64,000 nucleotides of DNA. It comes from Serinus canaria. Its lineage: Eukaryota > Chordata > Aves > Passeriformes > Fringillidae. Numbering within the stretch: the stretch's first letter is position 1; each line of letters starts with the position of its first letter. The notes beneath the pieces were generated by a model. The model was not told where the DNA came from, searched no databases, and saw only the letters and a list, made by a program, of their open reading frames with translations. Shown here in pieces: positions 50,249-61,333 of the stretch. A program made the position numbers and the translations under genes. The stretch covers positions 34,997,146 to 35,061,145 of the forward strand of contig NC_066343.1 in NCBI RefSeq assembly GCF_022539315.1, given 5' to 3'.

Positions 50249-52387
50249 GAAAATACTGGTTTGTAAGAAAAGGGTGCTTGATGTAGCTGTTTGATGCCTT
50301 TTACTATACTGGTAGCCACAAAGCATGCACTACTGAAGATCTCTGGAAAAGACCTTGTATAGGCTCATCCTTAGACCTGCAGTATTGAGCTGCTTCTTGT
50401 AATTTTTTCTAGCCTGTTTCTTTTGAGGCTTCTGTCTTCTGAGTCATTATAATCTTCTGGGACAAGAATGAAGCCTTCAGAAGTGCGGTAGAGATTTTTT
50501 TGACAGGTGCACTTGCATCCTTAGGAGCCCCTCCTTAACTATTGACTGTAGTGAAATCTACTTCAGACCGGCAGTGACTTGTTAAAAAACACTATGCCTT
50601 CACGTGGCTCAGCCTTCTAAAAGTGCCTTGAACATCAGGAAATCCGTATGCTAAATACAATCTGATGTAACAGCGTTATGAGTCTGCATATTGGAAGCAT
50701 GTTATGTAGAAGAGTCTTAGGTTAATGCTTTGTTGTGTCCAGTTGTGATTGCCTCATAGTGGCCTGCTCTTGACCTGTGATTGCAGCAAAATAAATACGA
50801 GCGTGCTGGGTTTCATTGTCAATATCCAGAGCCTCTTTCCCAAGCTGGTGTGTAATGCAGTTCTTTAATAATGGAGGAAAGTGTTGGAACTGCTTTATAT
50901 GAATTTAGTAAAGGTAGTTGTTTGTGAGGCTGGCTGGTGTCTAACCTCTCTCTAGTACATCCCATACCAGCATGTGAGGGGTCCCAGACTCTTACCAGTA
51001 TCGGTAGTTGCTACTGCAGTGCAAGTACTGAATAATTTTGTGCTGGGTGGATATCAGCCAGTTTGGGATAGGATAAACGAGTTCTAAAAAGGCTGATGTG
51101 TCTGCTTTTTATCAGGTCTGCTTACTATTTTTTTTTGTATTAAGTGCAGTGTCAGGATCTTGGCTCATTGGATGCAAATGTAGCAGTTCTGGTTTTTGTC
51201 AGGAATGCTCTGCCCTGGAAATGTGGAAAATAAAAGCCAAACTTTTGGGGGAGGATTTATTATAATTCCCATATCAGAACTTGCCCTTCAGGATTAATGT
51301 GGTACTGATGTCAAAGCCTGTTTCTTACCTCTTTTCAGAAAGGACGTTTTTCTGACGGCTTCCCAGCTCTGGAGTGTGCAGGAGGGTCTGAAGGGTGGCA
51401 GGTATGTACATTGAAACCAGAGGTACATCCCCACAGCAGGGGTGGCTGTGTTGGATTTGTGGTGACTCTGTTACAGGTGTCCTTGCTAGCAAAACAAATA
51501 AATGTACTTCAAGAGTACTGGGGACTTAGTGCATACTGAAAAATGTAAATCAGGATTGGATTATAAATTTGATTGATTAGATTCTTTTGCTTCCAGACCA
51601 AAATACTCAGGAAACTTACCAGGAAAGGACTTCTTTCACTCAGGAACATACTCAGTAGTTACCCGTTCTTTAGTTACCACTAAAAGGTCATTTTCAGGGT
51701 TGCACCTTCCCTGTGTTGTGTTTTGTATGTATGAAGGGGTACTGGGCTTGCTTTTGGAGATGTTTGACTCTGAAAGTGCTGCTGGACACCTAACATAGTT
51801 TTTTTTAAAGCACACATACCTGTTAATTTAGACATGCAAGTACTTTCACATGTGCCATTAGGCATTTTCAAATAACTTCAGATGACTCATTCAGTCCTAT
51901 GAGCCCAAGAAAAAATGAGAAAAAAACGGAACAGTATTTTGATAGTGACAGTATGTTTAACTAGTAGGAGAAGATGAACTTCAGGAACTTTGTTTCTTTC
52001 TAGGTTTTAACTGCAGTGCTGTCACTGTCACAACCCAGGTTTAATATTTGGGAGTACCCAGTCAGGCAGATAAGGGTCTTGGAACATGCCCAGGGCAGCT
52101 CTTGAATTCCGTATTTTGGATAACTCACCATCCAGGTTAGCTCTTGTTGCTCTTTGAAGTTGAATCCTATTTCTAGAGATCTACCCATAATAATCTTAAA
52201 AATAAGAATTTTAATCTATCTTTTCTTTTTTTTTCTTTCTTTCTTTGTGTAATCTTTGCCCACAGAAAAAGAATATAGTCGTAAAAGAACAGGAATGTGA
52301 GTTTAAAAAAAGTAATGGATCTCTAGCAGTATCCCTCTGAAGATAAATTCTCTTCTTTAAGCACAAGCATTAGTCCTTTCCTGAGGA

Positions 52388-52435
52388 TTTATCATGTAGA
52401 AACAGAAAGTATTTATCAAGTAGAAACAGAAAGTA
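52388..52435 (+). repeat. 24-bp tandem duplication
   Basis: Two adjacent units beginning TTTATCA and containing GTAGAAACAGAAAGTA occupy 52388-52411 and 52412-52435, with one mismatch (T/A at the eighth base). Confidence 0.9.
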
Positions 52436-53908
52436 CTGATTTCTGGCCTAAAACTAGGAATTTGTTTCCTCAGTTTTTATATTTTAGCACTAGCGCACAT
52501 CCTCCATCAGGCTTTGTGGTAGAGATAAAGACCACACCAAATTGTCTTTGGAATCCTCATCTAATTTGTAATCATCTAGCAACTATAAAGTATTTTGGTT
52601 AGAGTTTCAAAATGCAAATAATTCCATGCTTTATGTGCATGTTAATCGTAAAGGGCTACTGGTCTGCTAGTTTGAGGCTGTACCTTACCTCAGGAGAAGA
52701 TGAATCCATATGTATTTTATAATAAAAAGATTGTATATAATGATATTTTCATGAGACTATATAAAAATGGCACTGTGCTTGAGGTTTTTAAAAGGGTGGG
52801 AACTAAAGCATCCTGTCTTTACTGGTCTGAAAGTCACAAGCTATGTAAATAAAACTCAGCTGTCAAAGGTAATTTGTACACTTCTCACTGTGTAATTTTG
52901 ATTACCTGAAATACAAATACTGCTAACTTTTCCTTTCAGTTATGGAAACAAAATTGAAAAATTAAAAAAAACAAGTTTAAGCAAAATCTCGTTGAATTTC
53001 TCTGGTTTGTTTTTCAAGTATTGAGCCTTAGAATCTGTTCTAAAATAGGCATCAATAAATATTAAAGCAGGCTTGTATTCTGTTAAAGCTTCAAAAGAAA
53101 GTTATTTAGGGAGAACTTGGAATTGATGCTGACAGTTGAATACTTTTACTTCCACCCTTTTCTTCTGGTGGAAGCAATTCACTCATAAATTCGCCTGTCT
53201 TCACATATTCAGCTTTATATCTCTCATCATAGTAACTTACAAGTTACTCTTTGCAAGTTTTGCAAATGTTTTTGGGATTTTGGTTGTTTTACTTTTTTTT
53301 CATTATCTAAAAATAGTGGGGTTGACTGCCTGGCAAACCTGCCATGGTTGTTTCACTCCTGGCAGTGGGAAGGAAGGGTGTCTTGCAGTTAGTTGTTCTT
53401 TACTGTGAGATCCTCATTTTGCAGTCCCTGGACAATGAGTGATGTGACGGTGATTTTATGGAGAGCTAGGTGAAGTGTGTTTTAAAGGGCCTTCCTTTAA
53501 GGAAGATGGTCTTCTGTCTGGCAGCCTCATTGGGGGGCTGCATCCCCTGTGATCATGGAGCTGTGCATTGCTCATGCTGGGGAAGAAAAGTGGGTGATAG
53601 CATGGGTGAGAGAATAAGTACAGAGTAGATAAGGGATTGCTAGGTGTGATAAACCCTGTGAAGGAGAATAAAGTGCAGTACAAAAAGGGAGGAAAATCAT
53701 GGAGGCACTTAGTATGGCTGTGGAATCATGAAGAGAGTGATGGAATTGGGCCAGAATGGCTAGATTGTCTTGGGCTTTCTGCAAGGGAGAGGCTGGATAC
53801 TCTGTGATGGTAATGATTCTTTCTTGGAAATCACAAGAGTCCCAGCTATGATGCTTACTGTTTATGGTGTGTTAATAAATTCTCCTGTTTTTAACCGTCA
53901 TATACAAA

Positions 53909-53950
53909 ATAAAACTAGATCCGCTTAGCATAAAACTAGATCCACTTAGC
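53909..53950 (+). repeat. 21-bp tandem duplication
   Basis: ATAAAACTAGATCC followed by G or A and CTTAGC occurs at 53909-53929 and 53930-53950, one mismatch (G/A) apart. Confidence 0.92.
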
Positions 53951-56120
53951 AGTTTATGTAATACTGATCCAAACTGAGAAGTTGCATAATGCAACCAAGT
54001 GTTTGTCAGAAGAAAAAATATTTCAAAATGAGTGTTGCAAAATTGGCCATTTTCTAGCTTTGAAATCCCAGAATCTGGCTAACTTGTGTGGTATTTGCTC
54101 ATACGAGGTATGCACTTGGATCCAGCAGTACTGTGCTGACTGGGGAAGGAGACACTTGGCACTGGGTTGCATTATTTATAAAAGAAACCTGGGTACTGGC
54201 AGGGTTTGTGGAATTGACATCTCTGAAAGATGAACACTTTGTGTTCACAAGTACTTCTTTGTGTGTACTTTGCCTCTGTGTCCTGAAGGATGAGAAGGAT
54301 GACAGTCTCCTTCCCATGATTGGTTTTCCAACTTCGACTGCATGGCTAGGATTTTGCATTTTTCCAGAAGGTGTAGACTAAAGAGCTGCTTCTTTGATGC
54401 CCAGTGACACAGCTGATGTGAGAGATGGTTTCTGATCTTTGAAACAATCAGTATATGCCATTGCAACTTCCTGGTTAAAACTTGTACTAGTATTCCTTAC
54501 TAGCAGTTATGCAGCCTGAAATTTTGCTAACAGCTTTAGATTCAAGAGAGCAGAAGGTTGTTTCCACCTATTTCTCTTCCCATGCATTACAGTTTTAATG
54601 TCAAGGGGAATGTTCACAGCTTTGAACTCCCAGCTGTGTTCTGCCAAACTGACAGGAGCTGCATTGATTGCTTCTGCAGTTGCCCTGGTTTTAGTCACCA
54701 TAAGTACAAGCATCACAGAAAACTCATTTTGTGCCATTTCATCATTACACATTACATCACTGATGCAAAATTAACATCATAGTCCCTAAATTAAGGATTT
54801 ATTGATGATTTACCTCAGAAAATTTAAAAACTTTTACAGAAAAGTAGGCCTGTGGTAATTTTAATCAGAATTTATTATGTAGCCAAATATTTCAGGTTTC
54901 TTTCTTCTTTACTTCTTCAATGTCCTTGTTTCCAAGCAAATTGTGGCTTATTTTTTTGTACTAGAGCTCAAAGTATTAGGAGACCTAACTTTTCAGAAAT
55001 TCAAAGATCTAATCAAAGCTAGTGAGCACTGATGGAACTGAGTTAATCTGGAAATGAGGCCATTGTCTGGGCTTTTCAATTTTTTTTTTTTTTTTTTACT
55101 CTTACTTCTTGTACCAGTTGTGTTATGTAAAAAGAGGTTCATATTAGATTATGAATGACCTCTCAGTGGATGTCAGTGAAGGACTTACTCCAGATAATTT
55201 TCAGCACAGGGAAGGGAGGTGCAAGGGAGAGTAACTAAATTGAAGGCTAAATTAAAAGACAAGGTTCTGAGTGCATTTTCATCTCTATTTAAAGTTATAG
55301 AAATGAGAACAAAGTGGATCTTGCGCAATTGGGCATGTAATGCTCACGGTAGTAATTTTGTAACATGCAAAATTTTGCCCTAGATCAAGTAATGTCTGAC
55401 AAGTCACATTTATTAATGTGAAAAAAGACCTTTCTTGCAATCCTGTACAATAGGAATGAAGTCACAGATTTCCATTTTGTATAGCCAAAGCAATTCTCAG
55501 TCCACACAGCAAAGCAGGCATTAAAGGATCCAGCCAGACCTTTTTTTCCTTCAAAAGATAATGTAATTTGTTTCAAGCTTCACTGTCATTTTCCATTTAC
55601 TGTGGTAGGTGAGCTAGACTAGGAATGTAATGTGACTGTAGGAAAACTCAGTATTTTTCTTTACTAGGGTTTATATTTTCTAATTCTGTTTGAAAGTCCA
55701 AAAAATTTACAGGACTTCAGAAGTCTCCTCTAGAGTCATGTCTGCTGTATGGTATTGTGCGTAACTGATAGCGTTAAGGTGTCCAAGCTGTATCTTTAAA
55801 AAATAAATTAAAAAAAAAAATCAAGAGTTAACAGGGAATTGATTTTTTACATGCATTCTTTTCAGTAACAAAAGGTAGCATTAAGAAAACAAATAGCTGT
55901 GTCAAACTGCTGTTTTCCTCCTTACATTTCTCTTAAAGTAAAATAGCTAAACTGCCTGGAACTTAATAATTGAACTATTGTTCCCTTTTTAAACACTCAC
56001 CTGTAAAGCTATTTGCTTGCCCCAGAATATGTCATGCCGTGTAACTCCGATGAGTGGGCACTGTTTAATGTATGGAGAGCAAAACCTGGAATTGCTTGTA
56101 TATGATGATAAACAGGAAGG

Positions 56121-56318
56121 ATGAAAGACACACAAAAAAGCCTAGTAAGCTTAACTGAAAACATTACTAAAACCCAAAATTATTTATATGATCTGCTACA
56201 AACAGCTGGATTTGATCCAAAATGCTTACCAAGACCAAAAGAAAATCAGAAAAAAATATTGTTACAGGTTCAGCTTGAGCAAGTTAGAGTCTTGTGTGGA
56301 TATTTTCTTAGTAGTTAA
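56121..56318 (+). pseudogene. Unrecognised coding-like fragment beside repeat copy B
   Basis: A 65-codon open frame starts MKDTQKSLVSLTENITKTQN. It has the character of a helical, lysine/glutamine/leucine-rich protein segment, with an LLQ...LEQV pattern resembling a coiled coil, rather than of random AT-rich sequence. I do not recognise the protein. No splice acceptor or donor of quality frames it, and it stops just before repeat copy B. It could be an exon fragment carried in a retrocopy, part of the same unknown repeat, or chance. Confidence 0.25.
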
Positions 56319-56387
56319 GAGATTTATAGAAATAAATGAGATTTCTAAGTCTTTTAGTCTTGCCTGTGATTTACTAAAGCAGGTGCT

Positions 56388-56591
56388 AATAACATGGATG
56401 GGTATAATGGATTTTCATGGTGTGTCTTGTTCAGAAACGATTGTGGGGAGAATCAGACTACCTTGCCCTCTTTATATAGCCCCAAAGATAATAAAATACT
56501 GGTTTGTAAGAAAAAGGATGCTTGATGTAGCTGTTTGATGCCTTTTACTATACTGGTAGCCACAAAGCATGCACTGTTGAAGATCTCTGGA
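56388..56591 (+). repeat. ~200-bp repeat, copy B, uninterrupted
   Basis: This is the direct-orientation paralogue of 49585-50347 without the mitochondrial insert. Between the two shared halves it has AGCCCCAAAGATA (about 56477-56489), which copy A lacks, so copy A lost about 13 bases when the NUMT inserted. Flanking DNA outside AATAACATGG...GATCTCTGGA is unrelated between copies. Confidence 0.92.
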
Positions 56592-56699
56592 CAGGGGAGA
56601 GAGAATTTAAGGAAGGGTTCATGGGTAGAGATAATGACTGGTAGAGGTTGCTCATCTAATATCATCATGAGCGAAGCAGGCTCTAATTAGAGATACTAA

Positions 56700-57600
56700 T
56701 TGAAAACATTACTAGCACAATCAGAGCAGGATAATGAGAAGCAAAAAAAGCCCTTAAAAACAACTGCCACCCCTCCCTCCTTCCCAAACTCTACCTCCCT
56801 GCCCCAGTGGTGCAAGTGGACAGGGAATGGGAATGATAAACCATCAGCCATGGTTTATCCTGCTCAAGGGAGGAGTCATTCCCCAGCTGCACCGTAGGGT
56901 CCCTCCCACGGGTGACAGTTCTCCATTAACTTCTCTGATGTGAGTCCCTCCCAGGAGCAGCAGCTCTCTGTGACCTGCTGCAGTGTGAGTCCCTCCCATG
57001 GACACACAGTCCTTCCAAAACTGCCGCAGCAGTTTTGGAAGCACTGTGACTCCTTGAAGCACTGCACCCCGTGATCATGCTTTCACAGGGTGCAGTGCTT
57101 CAAGGAGAGGCTGCTGCAGCAGGGGAGCAGGGCCCCTCTCTCCACAGTTCTCTCACGGGGTCACAGCTTCCTATAGCATCCACTGCTCCAGCCTGGGGCT
57201 TCTCCATGGGCTATGGGTGGATCTCAGCATCCCCATGGACCTCCATGGGCTGCATCGGGCTGCAGGGCAATCCAACCTCTGTGCGTGGGGCACCTCCTGC
57301 CTCTCCTGCTGCACTGACCTTGGTGTCTTCGGGGCTGTTCTCTCACATGATCTCACTCTGCTCTATTCTGCTCACTGCTAAAACTGTTCCACCACTGTGT
57401 TTTGATTTCTTTTTAAGTATGTTATCACAGAGGCCTTACCACCATTTTAATTGGGCCAGCCTTGGCTAACAGCTCATCTGTCTTAGGGGCTGCCGCAGGT
57501 TGTCTCTACTGGATGTGGTGGAAGTTTCTAGCAGATTCTTCCACGAGCCACCCCTGAAGCCCACCTGCTACCAAAACCAGGCCATGCAAAATCCATACAC
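56700..57600 (+). mobile_element. Retroelement-derived block with imperfect ~50-bp tandem units (avian LTR-element type)
   Basis: A GC-rich block with repeated GTGAGTCCCTCCCA-type units (about 56890-57000) is followed by a GGATCTCAGCATCCCCATGG stretch, a TATGTTATCACAGAGGC stretch and ACCAAAACCAGGCCATGCAA near the end. I recognise this arrangement as a widespread avian repeat associated with endogenous retroviruses; the subfamily assignment needs a library comparison. No reverse transcriptase or other coding sequence is seen in it. The boundaries are approximate. Confidence 0.5.
57005..57107. repeat. Two adjacent foldbacks with 20-bp stems
   Basis: Foldback 1: arms 57005-57024 and 57029-57048, 19 of 20 paired, with a CGCA loop. 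Foldback 2: arms 57050-57069 (CTCCTTGAAGCACTGCACCC) and 57088-57107, perfectly complementary, with an 18-base loop. Both lie within the tandem-unit block, so they probably arose by inversion of neighbouring units. Confidence 0.93.
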
Positions 57601-58576
57601 CTTCACTTGCCCTCCTGCTGAATAACCTTTAGGTATTACAGTTGCTGTATTGTAGTGTGTCTCTTACCAGAGTCACCTGGGTGTCTCAGGCAGTGGTGCA
57701 CAGTGAAAATCTAGCATCTTGTGCTGTACTGCAAAGGACATGTGTTTTTCATCACCACCCCAAGTGTACAGGCCTCAAAATCTATTTATGATCAAGTAAT
57801 TGGTGAATGCACTCACTGCTTCTGGAGTCTTCACTTAAGAGTGGTTGTAGGAAGATGGGAAGAGTGGACACTTCTGCAAGATGGTGTAGAAATCAGTGAA
57901 ATTTTGTTTACTAGGACAGGCCTTTCATGATCTGAGAGTAATAGTTGACTTAGAGACACAATGACTTTCATGGTGCTTTCATAGTACTAGCAGTTTCACT
58001 GTTGAAGTGTTTTCTCTCTTAATTTTTGTATGCAGTGCATTAGCTCTTCGTTTCTGTAGCTGAGTTTTTACCCCCTGCGCACTGCACACCTTGAGTGAGT
58101 TAGTAGCATTAAAGGAAAATTCACTAAAAAAAAAGACTTCTGTAAGATCCCAAGTTTGGGTGATAACAGCGGATTGTGTAACCATTCTTACTATTAATGC
58201 TGCCCTTCTCATGTTCTTTGCTCTGTGATACTAGTGTTTTTTGTTATCTTTGTTTATTGTTTGTTAGAGAGGTGCGGTTTTCTGTGACACACTGTTGAAA
58301 GAATAGACTAGAATCAAGTTTTGTGCATTAAACAGAATTGATAATTTAAAGTATTTACACTTGGAATTCTAGATTGAAACGATTGTTTTCAGTTGTTGCC
58401 CATTTGCCATGTAATGTGAGTCTTGTTTTTAAGAAAATGATTTTTACCAATTAATATATTTTGTTTCAAAATTAAGATATGCAGACAGCTGTAGAAATAC
58501 TGCAACATCAGTGGTTTTTTGGCAGTATTTGGTTTGATTTCTCTTCTACTTCTTGCTTCCCTCCTCTCTCCACAGC
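57601..58576. other. Non-coding DNA upstream of the first coding SEMA4D exon
   Basis: No gene or repeat recognised. The right end carries a strong polypyrimidine tract (about 58540-58574) leading to CCACAG at 58571-58576, a good splice acceptor, so the stretch probably belongs to a SEMA4D 5' intron. Confidence 0.6.
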
Positions 58577-58875
58577 GTCATTTATTTCTCTGGTGAAACA
58601 GAAGAATGCACTCAGTCACACTTCTCAGCAGCTCAAAAGCCTGTGGAGTGTGTGGGCAGTCTGTATGCAGCATCCTGGAAAATGTGCGTTCTCTTGAAGT
58701 GATCTGCTGAAAAGCACGTACTTGTACAGTTGTTCCAGCCTCCCTTGTTGTGTTGCTCTCAAGAGCTGAAATGCCTGGTCTCTAATAATACTCCCTGGGG
58801 TCTCCATTTCATCTGCCAAAGAAGCGCTACCTGCTGCAGTTATCCAGTGAGCCCCGAAGAGCAGGGACACTGAAG
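58577..58875 (+). other. SEMA4D: Probable 5' UTR part of the first coding SEMA4D exon
   Basis: If the acceptor at 58575-58576 is used, the exon has 299 bases of 5' UTR before the start codon. That leader contains several short upstream frames, for example ATGCCTGGTCTCTAA at 58771-58785 (four codons), which could dampen translation. A later acceptor (such as after CTGCTGCAG near 58839) would remove them. Choosing between these needs transcript data. Confidence 0.45.
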
Positions 58876-58969
58876 ATGGCTCTGTGTGCTTTTTATGCTG
58901 TTTGGGGTTTGTTGCTAGAAGTGGCAATAGCGTTTGGTCCAGTGCCGAGGATCACTTGGGAACACAAAG
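58876..58969 (+). CDS. SEMA4D: SEMA4D coding exon 1: signal peptide and start of mature protein
   Basis: SEMA4D (CD100) is a class 4 transmembrane semaphorin that signals through plexin-B receptors and CD72 in axon guidance, vessel growth and immunity. The ATG has A at -3 and G at +4, a strong context. The exon encodes 31 residues plus one base: a hydrophobic signal peptide (about residues 1-19, ending with the cleavage-type AIA) and then FGPVPRITWEHK, which closely matches the mature N-terminus of mammalian SEMA4D. A glutamate at residue 15 inside the hydrophobic stretch is slightly unusual. The donor is AAG|GTAAGAG at 58970. The phase-1 end joins correctly to the next exon. Confidence 0.93.
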
Positions 58970-61187
58970 GTAAGAGCAGAAATTTAAGTATTGTAACATG
59001 GGACATTGCCACATCCTCAGGGTTTCTGTGGGATTTGAAGCTCTGTGAGGCTTTAGGTTCTTTCAGCCAACTTGCTGTGAATTGGTCAGGTGTTGCTACT
59101 TTGCTCACCATATGAAGTGCTTAGGACCACAATATTCAAAAGTCATTGAGGCACTGGGTTAACTGATTTTGGTTCCTTCAAGCAGCTTTGAAAACAGCTT
59201 TTGAAACAGATGAGGAATTCCAAATTTGGCTTTTTCAGCTGAAGGATATTGCAACTGAAACTTGTTTCAGGAGAAAACCCCAGTAGGTGTATTTTATTTT
59301 AAACAAATTATTTTTACCTGGAGTCTGAATACATTAGCAAAATGCACTTCTCCGGCTAATAATCTATTTTGACACCGAGCCATCTTGAGCATTAAATAAA
59401 TCAACAGACAAAGGAAAAATCAGCATTTGGCCCTCTTTTGACAGCATTTTATCGTGTCTAGATACGAAAGTCTTTCACAGAGCAGTGCTTTTTCTTGCCT
59501 TTGAAATTGCAGCATGTATTCATAATCTCCCAATACAATAATCAGAAGTCTGCAAATATAAGTAAAAAGAGAAGTAATAGAAATCAGGGGATCCCTAGCT
59601 TTTGGTTTAATAATTTAGCCTGGGTCTGAAAAGAACTTCAGAGCAAAGTCTGTAGAGTAGTTATTTGCGAATATATGCATTTTTCCCTTTTTTCTGCTCC
59701 TAATCCCCCTTTTCCCCTGTGACATGGATGCTATAAGAGATTTAGTCTTTGGGTCCTTCTTTAATGTAAGTAAGCAGCAATTGATTACTTTCCCAAATAT
59801 ACAATAACTGAACAAACCCAAACAAATGCATTGACTGTATAATGAAGCAATCTTAAATAAGGATGTTAAATTCTGAGCAGACATTCTGTAGGAAAAGATA
59901 GATGGAGATTAAGAATGTAGTAGGAGTAAGCAGATTATGGGATGACTGTAGGAAGTGTTTTTCCTACTGGTTAGTATAGCAGTTAGTGAGTTGCTGACAC
60001 AGCCTTTCAGAAGGGGTGGCCTAGACAAGGCTGCTTAGACTCCTTGATGCTTCTCTCTTGTTGTTAAAATTTGGCAAGTTGCTGTATAGTAAGGTACTGC
60101 CGACTCACATCCAAATTAGTCAAAATAAATGGAGTTTATTTTCATTCTTGCTGTTTCTTTCTCTGTCTGCTAAAGGTTGTTGCATTTAAATGTTGAAAAC
60201 CTATTTTGAATAGAGGAGGGAATTTAGTTCTGTGTAGTTGCATGAACCAGTTAATCCATTTTGGGAAAATTTTCCTGCCAAGTAAAAGATTTCAGAATTA
60301 CATGCATGAGAATATTGAATATGTGCAATTACTGATAATACAATTGGATGCAGTAGTACATTGTTTTCATCTGTATTGTTAAAAGCCATGCTTAATTAAT
60401 CTTGCGTCTTCATGTACAAAGCTTTCAGTTATTTTTACATTATAGTTGTACATTCAGAAAAAAAATACCCTTTTGTATTAGTCAGTTTGTGTCATCTTTC
60501 TTCAAGCCATTCTGGTCCATTCTACACACTTCCTCATTCCACTGCCTTTTCTCTCATATCTCCCTGTTTTTCTTGTCTTACTTCTATTCATCTTGATTTT
60601 TTCCCTGATGCTGTTATTTTGTGTATATGTTGTATATTTAATCTCTGGTTTTCACTTCACAGTCAGCTGCATATGGTTTGTTATTTGCTTCTGTGTCTTC
60701 TTTCTGTAATGTCAGTATGCTGAAGAGTTGTCTTAAGATGCAGAATATTTTGTAGGATTTGTTCAGGGTAGTTGCAAAGGGATGTGGTGACTGGCCTGAT
60801 TTTCCGCAGTAGATTGGTATGTGGAAAGGAAAAGGTGAGGAACAGTCTGACAGTGGATGTGGAAAATACAAGTTTAGAAAAAGCAAGTAGAAAAAAAAAT
60901 GAAGGAAGATGTGAGTTACAGGGATCACCACAAGAGGAAATATTAGAGCATTTGAAATAGAATGAGAAAGTTGGGACGAGTGATTTTGATGTTGGTGGAA
61001 GCTGCTGTTTCTGCTGAATCAAGCTTCTGAGGGGTCCCTTGTCTTTTACATGGGTTGTCTGAATTAACCTTCGTTGTTTTCAGGTTTTCCAACAGCTGTT
61101 TAGACAACTTAGAAAAAATTACTCATGAGCTTGACCCTAAGTGATTGTGTTTCTTCATGAGGCGCTATTTTTTTTCCATTTCAACAG
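58970..61187 (+). other. SEMA4D: SEMA4D intron between coding exons 1 and 2
   Basis: It starts GTAAGAG and ends TTTTTTTTCCATTTCAACAG, both consensus. About 2.2 kb of AT-rich sequence lies between, with no internal gene or recognisable repeat. Confidence 0.88.
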
Positions 61188-61333
61188 AGGTCCAGCTGAT
61201 ACATTTTAATGAATCAAAAGTGTCAAACTATTCAACCTTGCTGTTAAGTGAAGACAAAAACATTCTATATGTAGGAGCCAGGGAAGTGATCTTTGCCTTA
61301 AACGCGGTGAATATTGCTGAGAAGCAGCACGAG
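61188..61333 (+). CDS. SEMA4D: SEMA4D coding exon 2: start of the sema domain
   Basis: The exon is 146 bases: two bases complete the split Glu codon and 48 codons follow, ending in phase 0 at GAG|GTATGC. Residues 32-80 begin EVQLIHFNESKVSNYSTLLL and continue SEDKNILYVGAREVIFALN...AEKQHE, the first blades of the seven-bladed sema beta-propeller. Potential N-glycosylation sites are Asn39 (NES) and Asn45 (NYS). The alternative acceptor two bases downstream (AG at 61188-61189) would break the frame, so 61188 is chosen. The match to mammalian SEMA4D is strong, particularly at LLLSEDK and YxGAREx. Confidence 0.96.

Larger units (their letters stand above)
49585..50347 (+). repeat. ~190-bp repeat, copy A, split by a NUMT
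   Basis: The left part (49585-49674) and right part (50249-50347) match the two halves of 56388-56591 in the same orientation, with about 4 mismatches in the left 88 bases by eye and a few on the right. The two halves are separated by mitochondrial sequence. Homology to copy B begins at AATAACATGG and ends at GATCTCTGGA on both sides. The family is not recognised, and the ends show neither terminal inverted repeats nor TG...CA. Confidence 0.9.
50348..56112. other. Non-coding, AT-rich DNA
   Basis: No gene supported. Contains two short tandem duplications (52388-52435, 53909-53950), a TTTC run near 52220-52245 and a T run near 55080-55097. Open frames are all under 100 codons. Confidence 0.7.

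Noticed and set aside
16068..58000. CRISPR-like or bacterial systems
   Set aside because: No regularly spaced direct repeats with unique spacers and no bacterial gene organisation; the DNA is vertebrate nuclear.
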